Assembly: GCA_964540575.1 (NCBI GenBank) | Contig: CAZINI010000001.1 | Coordinates: 62,001-126,000, forward strand | DNA length: 64,000 nucleotides | Reading direction: 5' to 3' | From: UMGS1889 sp964540575 | GTDB taxonomy: Bacteria; Bacillota; Clostridia; Oscillospirales; Ruminococcaceae | Part shown: piece after piece, positions 40,734-48,673 of the stretch | Layout: each line of letters starts with the position of its first letter | How positions within the stretch are numbered: position 1 is the first letter of the stretch | The notes under the pieces: generated by a model | What the model was told of the DNA's origin: nothing | The model's database searches: none | The model's input: only the letters and a program-made list of their open reading frames with translations | Translations under genes and position numbers: made by a program

Positions 40734-41792
40734 ATGAACTGGGAAAATAATGTCAGACGGGTAGTGCCTTACGTTCCCGGCGAACAGCCTAAGCGTTCGG
40801 ACGTTGTAAAGCTGAACACCAACGAAAATCCCTATCCGCCGTCGCCTATGGTCAAAAAGGCTCTTGACGATTTTGATTACGGCAGAATGCGGCTTTATCC
40901 CGACCCCAATGCGGAGGTTCTCGTTAATGCAATTGCAGATTTTTACGGCTTGAAGCCTTCCAACGTTTTCGTGGGAGTAGGTTCGGACGATGTTCTTTCA
41001 ATGGCGTTTATGACATTTTTCAATTCGGACAAGCCAATACTTTTCCCCGATATTACATACTCATTCTATGATGTCTGGGCAGAGGTTCACAGAATTCCTT
41101 ACAATCAGATACCTCTTGACGAGAATTTTAAGATAATACCCGATGATTATAAGGTCGAAAACGGGGGAATTATTTTCCCTAATCCCAATGCACCGACCGG
41201 CGTTCTTGAAAGCCTTGATATGATCGAGGAGATAGTTGCCGCAAATCCAAATTCGGTGGTAATGATCGATGAGGCATATATTGATTTTGGCGGAGAAAGC
41301 TGTCTGCCGCTTATCGAAAAATATGAAAATCTGCTGGTTATTCAGACATTTTCGAAATCACGTTCAATGGCTGGAATGAGAATTGGTTTTGCTATGGGCA
41401 GTGAGAAGCTTATCAAGTATCTGAATGATGTAAAATTCTCCGTAAATTCGTACACTATGGATCACATTACTCAGGTGTGCGGTGCAGCTGCCGTAAAGGA
41501 CTCCGATTATTTTTACAGCTGCCTGAAAAAAATAGTTGACGTGAGAGAGTACACGAAGGAAAAGCTTACAGAGCTTGGTTTTACATTTGAAGATTCAAAG
41601 AGCAACTTTATTTTCGCTTCACACAAAACCGTCAGTGCGGAAAAGATATTCAATGCTTTAAAGGTTGAGGGGATTTTTGTAAGATACTGGAATAAAACAC
41701 GGATAAACAACTATCTTCGCATAAGCATAGGCACTCGTGAGGATATGGACAAGCTGATCGCCGCACTTGCGAGAATTCTCGCTGAAGCATAG
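40734..41792 (+). CDS. hisC: Histidinol-phosphate aminotransferase
   Basis: HisC is a PLP enzyme of fold type I that transfers an amino group from glutamate to imidazole acetol phosphate. The 352-residue protein has KLNTNENPYPPSP, PNPNAPTG and the PLP lysine segment QTFSKSRSMAGMRIG. A GTG at 40719 lies in frame, but GAGG at 40721-40724 favours the ATG at 40734. It is 9 bp ahead of hisB. Confidence 0.95.
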   Translation: MNWENNVRRVVPYVPGEQPKRSDVVKLNTNENPYPPSPMVKKALDDFDYGRMRLYPDPNAEVLVNAIADFYGLKPSNVFVGVGSDDVLSMAFMTFFNSDKPILFPDITYSFYDVWAEVHRIPYNQIPLDENFKIIPDDYKVENGGIIFPNPNAPTGVLESLDMIEEIVAANPNSVVMIDEAYIDFGGESCLPLIEKYENLLVIQTFSKSRSMAGMRIGFAMGSEKLIKYLNDVKFSVNSYTMDHITQVCGAAAVKDSDYFYSCLKKIVDVREYTKEKLTELGFTFEDSKSNFIFASHKTVSAEKIFNALKVEGIFVRYWNKTRINNYLRISIGTREDMDKLIAALARILAEA

Positions 41793-41801
41793 GAGGTTTG
41801 T

Positions 41802-42383
41802 ATGAGAGAAGCAAACATAACCCGAAGCACCCGGGAAACCGATATTTCCGCAAGGCTTGCACTTGACGGTTCGGGAATTTGCAAAATAGACACAGGTATC
41901 GGTTTTTTCGACCATATGCTGACTGCTCTTACCGTTCACGGCGGTATGGATCTTGAACTGAAAGCTGTGGGCGACCTGCACGTTGACGGTCATCACACGG
42001 TAGAGGATACGGGAATTGTCCTCGGAACGGCGTTCAGAGAGGCTTTGAAAACCTCTTCGGGAGCTATTGCAAGATATGGTTCGGCATATGTGCCTATGGA
42101 CGAAAGCCTTGCATTCGCTTCACTGGACATAAGCAACCGTCCATATCTGGTTTTTGACTGTGATTATTCCGATGACAGGACGGGGACGTTCGATAACTGT
42201 CTGACAGAGGAATTTTTCCGGGCATTCGCCTTTAATGCGGGAATTACGCTGCATATCAAGCTGATGTACGGTTCTAACGACCATCATAAGATTGAGGCGA
42301 TATTCAAGGCAGTTGCTCATTCGCTCAAGGCTGCAAAGGCAGTCACGGGCGGTGAAGTTTTATCTACAAAGGGCGTGATTTGA
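41802..42383 (+). CDS. hisB: Imidazoleglycerol-phosphate dehydratase
   Basis: A 193-residue monofunctional IGP dehydratase (no histidinol-phosphatase domain). It has the manganese-binding motifs GFFDHMLTAL, DGHHTVEDTGI and NDHHKIEAIFK. AGGAGG precedes the ATG. Since HisB is monofunctional, a separate histidinol phosphatase must exist, and none is visible in this window. Its TGA overlaps the hisH ATG by one base. Confidence 0.96.
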   Translation: MREANITRSTRETDISARLALDGSGICKIDTGIGFFDHMLTALTVHGGMDLELKAVGDLHVDGHHTVEDTGIVLGTAFREALKTSSGAIARYGSAYVPMDESLAFASLDISNRPYLVFDCDYSDDRTGTFDNCLTEEFFRAFAFNAGITLHIKLMYGSNDHHKIEAIFKAVAHSLKAAKAVTGGEVLSTKGVI

Positions 42384-42988
42384 TGATAGCTATCATTGAT
42401 TATGGTGCAGGAAACATTTTCTCTGTGAAGAATGCACTTGATTATCTGGGAGTGCCCTCGGTTCTCACAAAGGATAAGGCGGAGATAGAAAGTGCTGATT
42501 CGCTCATTCTGCCCGGGGTAGGTGCATTTCCCGAAGCAATGAAAAAGCTTGGTGAAAGCGGTCTTATCGACACCGTAAGGGCAGAAGCCAAAAAGAAGCC
42601 GTTTCTCGGAATATGTCTTGGTATGCAGATGATATTTGATAAGGGATATGAATTCGGAGTGACGGACGGTCTTGGACTTATCCACGGAACAGTGGAGCCT
42701 ATCGAAGCCCCGGGAATGATTATCCCGCATATGGGCTGGAATTCGCTGGAATTCAACAGGGATTGTCCTATGCTCAGCGGAGTTGACAACGGGGAGTATG
42801 TTTACTTTGTTCATTCCTTTGCAGCAAAATGTTCGGCTGACGATGTTGCCGCATATACGGAATATGCAGGGAAGGTGACTGCTCTTGTATATGACGGAAA
42901 GACTGTTTTCGGTTCTCAGTTCCACCCCGAAAAAAGCGGAGCTGTCGGAATGAAAATGCTTAAGAATTTTGCAGAATTTAAGGCGTAA
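42383..42988 (+). CDS. hisH: Imidazole glycerol phosphate synthase, glutaminase subunit
   Basis: HisH releases ammonia from glutamine and channels it to HisF. The 201-residue class I amidotransferase has the nucleophile Cys in GICLGMQMI, and the His and Glu in QFHPEKSG. The ATG at 42383 shares one base with the hisB stop; a TTG one codon earlier is also in frame. A 96-bp gap follows, where hisA normally lies, before hisF. Confidence 0.95.
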   Translation: MIAIIDYGAGNIFSVKNALDYLGVPSVLTKDKAEIESADSLILPGVGAFPEAMKKLGESGLIDTVRAEAKKKPFLGICLGMQMIFDKGYEFGVTDGLGLIHGTVEPIEAPGMIIPHMGWNSLEFNRDCPMLSGVDNGEYVYFVHSFAAKCSADDVAAYTEYAGKVTALVYDGKTVFGSQFHPEKSGAVGMKMLKNFAEFKA

Positions 42989-43084
42989 TGTTATATGGCT
43001 TTACATATGTGTAATGAAAATGATTATTTAACAGTAGTGTAAAGCAATTTAACTTTACAAATTTGCAAAGGTGGTAGATGAAAA
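42989..43084 (+). other. Gap at the usual hisA position
   Basis: This 96-bp AT-rich spacer separates hisH and hisF, genes that are otherwise joined through hisA in most Clostridia. GCTTTACA and TGTAAAGC can pair across about 32 bases. No remnant coding for a ProFAR isomerase is recognisable. A ribosome site AAGGTGG for hisF lies at its end. Confidence 0.7.
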
Positions 43085-43846
43085 ATGCTCGCAAAAAGGA
43101 TAGTTCCGTGCCTCGATGTCAGAGATGGCAAGGTTGTAAAGGGCGTAAACTTTATAGGCATAAAGGAAGTCGGCGACCCCGTAGAATGTGCCGCCGAGTA
43201 TGACAGGCAGGGTGCGGACGAGATAGTTTTTCTTGATATAACAGCGACCCACGAGGGACGGGGCACCATGCTCGATGTTGTCAGCAGGACGGCAAAGCAG
43301 GTATTTGTTCCCCTGACTGTCGGCGGTGGAATACGCACTATCGATGATTTCCGTGACACGCTGAGGGCGGGAGCGGACAAGGTTTCGGTAAACTCGGCGG
43401 CGGTGAGAAATCCTCAGCTTATAAAGGAAGCGGCGGATATTTTCGGAAGTCAGTGCGTAGTTGTTGCTATTGACGCAAAAAAGCGTCCCGACGGCGGATA
43501 TACCGTTGTTGTCAACGGCGGGCGTATAGATATGGGCATTGACGCTGTTGAATGGGCTAAGAAGGCTGAGGAGCTTGGTGCAGGCGAAATTCTTCTGACT
43601 TCCATGGACACTGACGGCTGCAAAAACGGTTTTGACATAGATATGCTGAATGCTGTCTGCTCGGTGGTGAATATCCCTGTTATTGCCAGCGGTGGATGCG
43701 GCAAGCTGAAACACTTTACAGAGGTTTTCGAAAAAACGGAGTGCACGGCAGCGTTGGCTGCTTCGCTTTTCCATTTCAGGGAGCTGACTGTCGGCGAGGT
43801 AAAGTCGGAGATGAAAAAGCACGGCATTCCCGTCAGAAATGTGTAG
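43085..43846 (+). CDS. hisF: Imidazole glycerol phosphate synthase, cyclase subunit
   Basis: HisF is a TIM-barrel enzyme that forms IGP and AICAR from PRFAR and ammonia. The 253-residue protein starts MLAKRIVPCLDVRDGKVVKG, a HisF hallmark, with catalytic Asp residues in CLDVRDG and LTSMDTDG and the phosphate loops GGGIRT and ASGGCGK. The LTSMDTDG motif marks it as HisF and not the related HisA. AAGGTGG precedes the ATG. Confidence 0.97.
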   Translation: MLAKRIVPCLDVRDGKVVKGVNFIGIKEVGDPVECAAEYDRQGADEIVFLDITATHEGRGTMLDVVSRTAKQVFVPLTVGGGIRTIDDFRDTLRAGADKVSVNSAAVRNPQLIKEAADIFGSQCVVVAIDAKKRPDGGYTVVVNGGRIDMGIDAVEWAKKAEELGAGEILLTSMDTDGCKNGFDIDMLNAVCSVVNIPVIASGGCGKLKHFTEVFEKTECTAALAASLFHFRELTVGEVKSEMKKHGIPVRNV

Positions 43847-43893
43847 ATCTTCTGCGGTATTTCCTGAAAATGTTTTGAATAGGGAGAGTTTTT

Positions 43894-44316
43894 ATGGGAC
43901 TTATTGAGGAAACAAGTGAGCTTATGCTGGATTGGGACAAGCTTTCGGCAATGTCCCCCGAAAATCACGTTATCCCCGTGGCAGTTCAGAATTTGGACAC
44001 AAAAGAGGTCATTCTCATTGCCTATATCAACAAGGAGGCTTTGGAGGAATCCATCAGGCTTCGGAAGGTCGTGCTTTGGAGCACTTCGAGAAATAAGCTG
44101 TGGTTCAAGGGGCAGGAGTCGGGAAATACCTTTACACTGCATCACATTTTTGTCAACTGCGAGCAAAATTCTCTGGTGTTTCAGGCGACACCCGACAAGG
44201 GAAATATTTGTCACACAAGCTATAACGGTGTACCGAACAACTGCTATTACCGTGAGCTGGATATGGATAGTATGAAATTAATTAATTTAAATGAATCAAA
44301 GGGAGATCGTATATGA
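43894..44316 (+). CDS. hisI: Phosphoribosyl-AMP cyclohydrolase
   Basis: A 140-residue HisI that opens the purine ring of PR-AMP. The metal and catalytic motifs are WSTSRNKLW, the VNCEQNSLVFQ segment and the C-terminal cysteine region GNICHTS. The protein is separate from HisE, unlike the fused forms in enterobacteria. AGGGAGAG precedes the ATG. It overlaps hisE by four bases (ATGA). Confidence 0.95.
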   Translation: MGLIEETSELMLDWDKLSAMSPENHVIPVAVQNLDTKEVILIAYINKEALEESIRLRKVVLWSTSRNKLWFKGQESGNTFTLHHIFVNCEQNSLVFQATPDKGNICHTSYNGVPNNCYYRELDMDSMKLINLNESKGDRI

Positions 44317-44651
44317 CTATTTATCAGGAAATTTTTGAGGTTATCAAGGCAAGAAAGGCGGCTTTTGACAAGGGGGAAGCCCCCGAAAAGTCCTACACCT
44401 GCTATCTTTTTGAAAAGGGCGTTGACAAGATATGCAAGAAAGTAGGCGAGGAGGCTGCCGAAACCATTATTGCGGCGAAAAACGGCGACAATGATGAGCT
44501 TATGAACGAGATAAACGACCTTATTTACCATGTTATGGTGCTTGCCGTAAATCAGGGACTTGAATGGTCCGATGTGGAAAAGGTGCTTGACGAGAGAAAC
44601 GAAAAGATCGGTAATCTCAAGCAGTTCCATACTGTTGACAAAAATACCTGA
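44313..44651 (+). CDS. hisE: Phosphoribosyl-ATP pyrophosphatase
   Basis: A 112-residue MazG-fold enzyme that hydrolyses PR-ATP to PR-AMP. Motifs include SYTCYLFEKGVDKICKKVGEE and the EEAAETIIAAKNGD metal site, followed by DLIYHVMVL. The start overlaps the hisI stop. It is the last gene of the his operon, and no clear terminator follows. Confidence 0.95.
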   Translation: MTIYQEIFEVIKARKAAFDKGEAPEKSYTCYLFEKGVDKICKKVGEEAAETIIAAKNGDNDELMNEINDLIYHVMVLAVNQGLEWSDVEKVLDERNEKIGNLKQFHTVDKNT

Positions 44652-44711
44652 TTTTTTGTTATATTTTCGGTGTAATTACGGCAGAATAGTATCAGTGAAG
44701 GGAGTGTGTTT

Positions 44712-45644
44712 ATGAATTTCAAGAAATCAACAGGCTTTTTTGACAGCTCCAACGGTACGGACAGGATAGCTTACTATATTTACCGTCCCGCAGATGCCGA
44801 AGTAAGGGCAATAGTTCAGCTGTCCCACGGTATGTGTGAATATATTGAGAGATACGAGGACTTTGCGGATTTTCTATGCGGAAATGGTATTGCCGTTTGC
44901 GGAAATGACCATCTGGGACACGGAAATTCTGTCAGCTCCGATGATGAGCTGGGATATTTCGCTCCCGACATGGGCTGGACGTTTCTGCCGAAAGATCTTC
45001 ACCGTATGACTGCTATTATGCAGGAGGAATACGGTGAGCTGCCGTATATAATGCTCGGGCATAGCATGGGTTCCTTTGCGGCGAGGGCGTATGCGGCAAA
45101 GTACGGAAGATGCCTTGACGGGCTGATCCTCTGCGGAACAAGCGGCGGAGAGCCGGCGGCTGATGCGGGTCTTGCTTTGGCAAAATCTCTTTCGGCTGTA
45201 AAGGGCGACCATTATCGTTCGGAAAAAATTCAGCAGATGCTTTTCGGCGTCAGCAATTTCAAGGTGGAGGAAAAGCGGACTGAATTTGACTGGGTTTCAA
45301 GGGACAAGGAGATCGTTGCCAAATATATGCTTGACCCCAAGTGCAATTTTACCTTCACGGTCAGGGGATATTACGATCTTATTATGCTGCTTGAATATGT
45401 TTCCTCGGAAGATTGGGCAGGGAAGATCAATAAGGATCTCCCGATTTTCCTGATAAGCGGAGATATGGATCCCGTCGGCGGTTACGGCAAGGGTGTTCAG
45501 AAGGTTTATGAGCGTCTGACTGAGGCGGGCGTTGAGGATGTTAGCATTAAGCTTTATGAGGGTGCAAGGCACGAGCTTATCAACGAGATAAACCGCAGCG
45601 AGGTTTACAGTGACATACTTGAATGGATCAATGCAGTTATTTGA
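44712..45644 (+). CDS. Alpha/beta hydrolase, monoacylglycerol-lipase type
   Basis: A 310-residue serine hydrolase of the S33/hydrolase_4 type. It has LSHGMCEY near residue 37, the nucleophile S118 in LGHSMGS, an Asp in ISGDMDPVGGYG and the catalytic His in YEGARHELINE. No signal peptide is visible, so it is cytosolic; lysophospholipids or monoacylglycerols are typical substrates of relatives. GGGAGTG supports the ATG at 44712; a GTG two codons earlier is possible. A weak promoter may lie inside the end of hisE (TTGACA at 44635, TATATT at 44660, 19-bp spacing). Confidence 0.88.
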   Translation: MNFKKSTGFFDSSNGTDRIAYYIYRPADAEVRAIVQLSHGMCEYIERYEDFADFLCGNGIAVCGNDHLGHGNSVSSDDELGYFAPDMGWTFLPKDLHRMTAIMQEEYGELPYIMLGHSMGSFAARAYAAKYGRCLDGLILCGTSGGEPAADAGLALAKSLSAVKGDHYRSEKIQQMLFGVSNFKVEEKRTEFDWVSRDKEIVAKYMLDPKCNFTFTVRGYYDLIMLLEYVSSEDWAGKINKDLPIFLISGDMDPVGGYGKGVQKVYERLTEAGVEDVSIKLYEGARHELINEINRSEVYSDILEWINAVI

Positions 45645-45669
45645 CGGCATGCAGTTGGAGGAATGAACG

Positions 45670-47205
45670 GTGTTTGCAAAAATTAACAGCTTAGGACTTT
45701 TCGGGCTGAACGCTTTTCCCGTTGATGTTGAAATAGAGCTAAGCAGGGGAACTCCCGCCTTTGAAATAGTCGGTCTGGCGGATATTGTCGTTAAGGAAAG
45801 CCGTGAGAGGATACGTTCCGCTCTGCGTTCCTGCAACATTGCGTTTCCCACAGCAAGGGTGGTGGTGAATCTTGCTCCTGCGGACACGAAAAAATCGGGA
45901 AGCGTTCACGACCTGGCGATTTTTGCGGCTCTTTTAAAGGTAACGGGAAATATTTCCGCCGATCTGGACAGCTTCGCTTTTATCGGTGAAGTTTCCCTGA
46001 ACGGCGGAGTTCGTCATATAAACGGCGTGCTGCCGATGGTCATACTTGCCAAAAAAGAGGGCTATAAGGCGGTTTTCGTTCCCGAGGACGATGCTTACGA
46101 GGCAAGCGTTGTGGACGGCATAACCGTTTACGGGGTAAAAAATGTTTCGGAGATCATCTCTCATTTTGACGGTGAAAAGCTAATCGTTCCTCAGGGAAAA
46201 TACCGGATAAAAGAGGCTGAATGCTTCGGTGAGGCGGATTTTGCCGATGTTAAGGGTCAGCCTGTGGCGAAAAAGGCTCTGGAGATCGCTGCTGCGGGCG
46301 GTCATAATGTTTTGCTTATTGGTGCTCCCGGTTCGGGAAAATCAATGCTTGCCAAGCGTATGCCCTCCATTATGCCTGCAATGAGCTTTGAGGAATCCAT
46401 TGAAACCACAAATATCCACTCCATTTCGGGACTGCTGAAAAAGGATATGCCGCTTATCACCGTAAGACCGTTCCGTTCACCTCATCACACTATCTCATCG
46501 GCGGGACTGGCAGGCGGCGGCAGCATACCAAAGCCCGGGGAAATATCTCTTGCTCATAACGGCATACTTTTTCTGGACGAGCTTGCGGAGTTTGCCCGTC
46601 CGACGCTGGAGATACTCCGTCAGCCGCTGGAAGACCAGAAAGTGACCATTTCAAGGGCTTCGGGAACAGTCAGCTATCCCTGCTCGTTTATGCTGATCGG
46701 TGCTATGAATCCCTGCCCCTGCGGATATTTCGGTCATCCCGTAAGGAAGTGTATCTGCGGAAAGAAACAGGTAGCTCAGTATCTCTCGAAAATTTCGGGA
46801 CCTATGCTTGACCGTTTCGATATACATATTGAGGTCGCTCCCGTTGAATTTGAGCAGATCTCGTCAAGGAAAAAGGAAGAGCCGTCCTCGGCAATTCGGG
46901 AAAGAGTCCAGGCGGCAAGAGAGATACAAAGCAGGAGATACAAGGGGACTTCCGTTACCTGCAATGCCCGTGTTACTCCCGATATTATCCACGAGGTCTG
47001 CCGAATGACGCCGCAGGCAAATGATATGCTAAAGCAGGTTTTTGAAAAAATGGGGCTGTCCGCCCGTGCATATGACAAGATACTGAAGGTTGCAAGAACT
47101 GCCGCTGATATGGACAATTCGGAGGATATTGAAAGGCAGCATATTGCCGTTGCGGTGCAGTACCGCAGTCTGGACAGAAAGTATTGGAGCGGGGGAGAAG
47201 GATAG
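45670..47205 (+). CDS. YifB/ComM-family Mg-chelatase-like AAA+ ATPase
   Basis: A 511-residue ATPase related to ComM, a hexameric helicase that promotes branch migration during transformation in Proteobacteria. It has an N-terminal Lon-like domain (GLADIVVKESRERIRSA), Walker A GAPGSGKS at about 218-225, Walker B LFLDELAEF, the four-cysteine segment CPCGYFGHPVRKCICG and a C-terminal Mg-chelatase domain. The start is a GTG at 45670 preceded by TTGGAGGA. It lies 25 bp after the hydrolase gene and ends at a bidirectional terminator. The family name is firm. A role in DNA uptake is inference. Confidence 0.93.
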   Translation: MFAKINSLGLFGLNAFPVDVEIELSRGTPAFEIVGLADIVVKESRERIRSALRSCNIAFPTARVVVNLAPADTKKSGSVHDLAIFAALLKVTGNISADLDSFAFIGEVSLNGGVRHINGVLPMVILAKKEGYKAVFVPEDDAYEASVVDGITVYGVKNVSEIISHFDGEKLIVPQGKYRIKEAECFGEADFADVKGQPVAKKALEIAAAGGHNVLLIGAPGSGKSMLAKRMPSIMPAMSFEESIETTNIHSISGLLKKDMPLITVRPFRSPHHTISSAGLAGGGSIPKPGEISLAHNGILFLDELAEFARPTLEILRQPLEDQKVTISRASGTVSYPCSFMLIGAMNPCPCGYFGHPVRKCICGKKQVAQYLSKISGPMLDRFDIHIEVAPVEFEQISSRKKEEPSSAIRERVQAAREIQSRRYKGTSVTCNARVTPDIIHEVCRMTPQANDMLKQVFEKMGLSARAYDKILKVARTAADMDNSEDIERQHIAVAVQYRSLDRKYWSGGEG

Positions 47206-47214
47206 GACAAATTT

Positions 47215-47249
47215 AGCCGCTGTACGGTGCAATGTACAGCGGCTGTTTT
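47215..47249. terminator. Bidirectional terminator, comM-like / DUF4956
   Basis: A perfect 11-bp stem (47215-47225 with 47234-47244) with an 8-nt loop is followed by GTTTTC on the plus strand. It lies between convergent genes. The DUF4956 stop codon begins right beside it. Confidence 0.88.
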
Positions 47250-47920
47250 CATATTTCTTCGTTATTATATGGGAGCGTCCCGCAGCTTACGGTAAGATTT
47301 CCGTTTCGGCATCTTATTTTGTCAAGCATCTCCTTTTCCTTTGCCGAGTCGCTTAATGTGATGGAATAGGCAATCTCATACATTGTCCCCATATTTACGG
47401 TTTTGACATATTCCATATTAAATTTAAGCGTGTATTCCTTGAGAATATCGTCAAAAACACCGCTGTAATCCATATTTTCGGGGAGCTGTATCTTTAGCCG
47501 CCGATTTTTTTCTCCCATATTTTCGGGAATAAGCTTCTCGGCAGCTGTCAGGACAATGCAAAGTGCAGCCGTAAGTGCAAGTGCATATACCGCATACCCG
47601 ACACCGGCGGCAATTCCCGAGGTCATTGCCATAAACAGCACGCAAATATCCTTGGAATTTCCCGGTACAGAACGGAAACGCACCAGACTGAATGCCCCCA
47701 CAATAGCGATGCCTGTTCCGATGCTGCCGTTTACCAGCATAATAAGTGCCTGAACGACTGCGGGAAGGATAATGAGTGTCACTATCATATTTCGGGACGG
47801 CTTTTTCTTTCCCAACCCATAGGCGACCGCAATGATGATACCGCAAAGCAATGCCGTTCCGAACGCAGCGGCGACCTGACCTGTGGTAGGTGAAAAGCCT
47901 GTGAATATATTTTCTAACAT
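47249..47920 (-). CDS. DUF4956 membrane protein
   Basis: A 223-residue membrane protein with four predicted helices in its first 130 residues and a soluble C-terminal domain. It carries the DUF4956 signature AFSLVRFRSVPGNSKDI followed by a glycine-rich helix. The family is repeatedly found beside VTC-domain and CotH-domain genes. Its biochemical role is unknown. An AAAGG site lies about 12 bp before the ATG at 47920; the start overlaps the end of the VTC gene by 7 bases, which suggests coupled translation. A role in passing polyphosphate or another phosphate carrier across the membrane is possible but unproven. Confidence 0.85.
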   Translation of the reverse strand: MLENIFTGFSPTTGQVAAAFGTALLCGIIIAVAYGLGKKKPSRNMIVTLIILPAVVQALIMLVNGSIGTGIAIVGAFSLVRFRSVPGNSKDICVLFMAMTSGIAAGVGYAVYALALTAALCIVLTAAEKLIPENMGEKNRRLKIQLPENMDYSGVFDDILKEYTLKFNMEYVKTVNMGTMYEIAYSITLSDSAKEKEMLDKIRCRNGNLTVSCGTLPYNNEEI

Positions 47921-48666
47921 TTTGCTGTACAACCTTTCTTTTCTGTAAGTTTGGGCAGTATTATCTGTTTATAGATCTCTCCGTATTTTGAAAATGAAGC
48001 GGGGTAAATTTTCAGCTCCGAAAGTATTTCCGCCAACTCAAAGGGGATAGCACCGCTTGTTTTTATCTCCATTATCCGATAGTCGTCACCGAATTTTCCA
48101 ACCTTGATATACCGACCGTCATCGCCCTCCGAAAGCCTTAGCCTGTCGGTGCGGCAGCGGACGGCACTGTCAAATGTAATGCGAAGGGAAGGGTCGGCGA
48201 TACCTTCAAATGCCTGTCGGTCGTATGCCACATAGACCATAGGAACGGGACGGTATTTCCTTATAATAAAGTCAATTTCCGAAAGTATCTGCGGGTCGGC
48301 GGTTTGGAAAAGGCGTTCGGATATTTCACCTGTGACCGCATAATCATATAGCTCCGATTCCGCTGCGGAAATTCTGCGTTTATATACAATGCCGTCGAAT
48401 TTTTTCTTTATCTCGAAAAATACAGTATCGTTTTCATTTGGAACTCCATAGCTTCTAAGGCGGAGCTTTTCCTTATAAACAGGCTTTTCAATGGAATTTC
48501 TGATGAACATAAAATCGGCAGTGTCCAAATAAACGCTGCATATGGTATGCTCTCCGTAGCGGTCGGGACGGATAAGCGTTGAGGCTTTTTCTTTAAGCCC
48601 GGCAAACTGCTCTGCATTCAGAATGTATTTTTTCTCGTAGCGATTGAAGCTCTGTATGTATTCCAT
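47914..48666 (-). CDS. VTC-domain polyphosphate polymerase-like protein
   Basis: A 250-residue protein with the VTC (triphosphate tunnel) fold known from the yeast polyphosphate polymerase Vtc4. Expected tunnel residues are present: RYEKKY near residue 10, KEKLRLRSYG, FFEIKKK, VYKRR and a late EIKTSGAIP segment with the metal-binding Glu. It has no membrane helix. GAGG at about 6 bp supports the ATG at 48666, which lies just inside the end of the CotH gene. Bacterial members are predicted to make or bind polyphosphate. Activity is not shown by sequence alone. It is the middle gene of a three-gene unit. Confidence 0.88.
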   Translation of the reverse strand: MEYIQSFNRYEKKYILNAEQFAGLKEKASTLIRPDRYGEHTICSVYLDTADFMFIRNSIEKPVYKEKLRLRSYGVPNENDTVFFEIKKKFDGIVYKRRISAAESELYDYAVTGEISERLFQTADPQILSEIDFIIRKYRPVPMVYVAYDRQAFEGIADPSLRITFDSAVRCRTDRLRLSEGDDGRYIKVGKFGDDYRIMEIKTSGAIPFELAEILSELKIYPASFSKYGEIYKQIILPKLTEKKGCTAKC

Positions 48667-48673
48667 AGCTGCC

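Noticed and set aside
43085..43846. Possibility that the gene called hisF is really hisA
   Set aside because: It has the HisF-specific start with CLDVRDGKVVKG and the LTSMDTDG motif, and it is next to hisH, its obligate partner.
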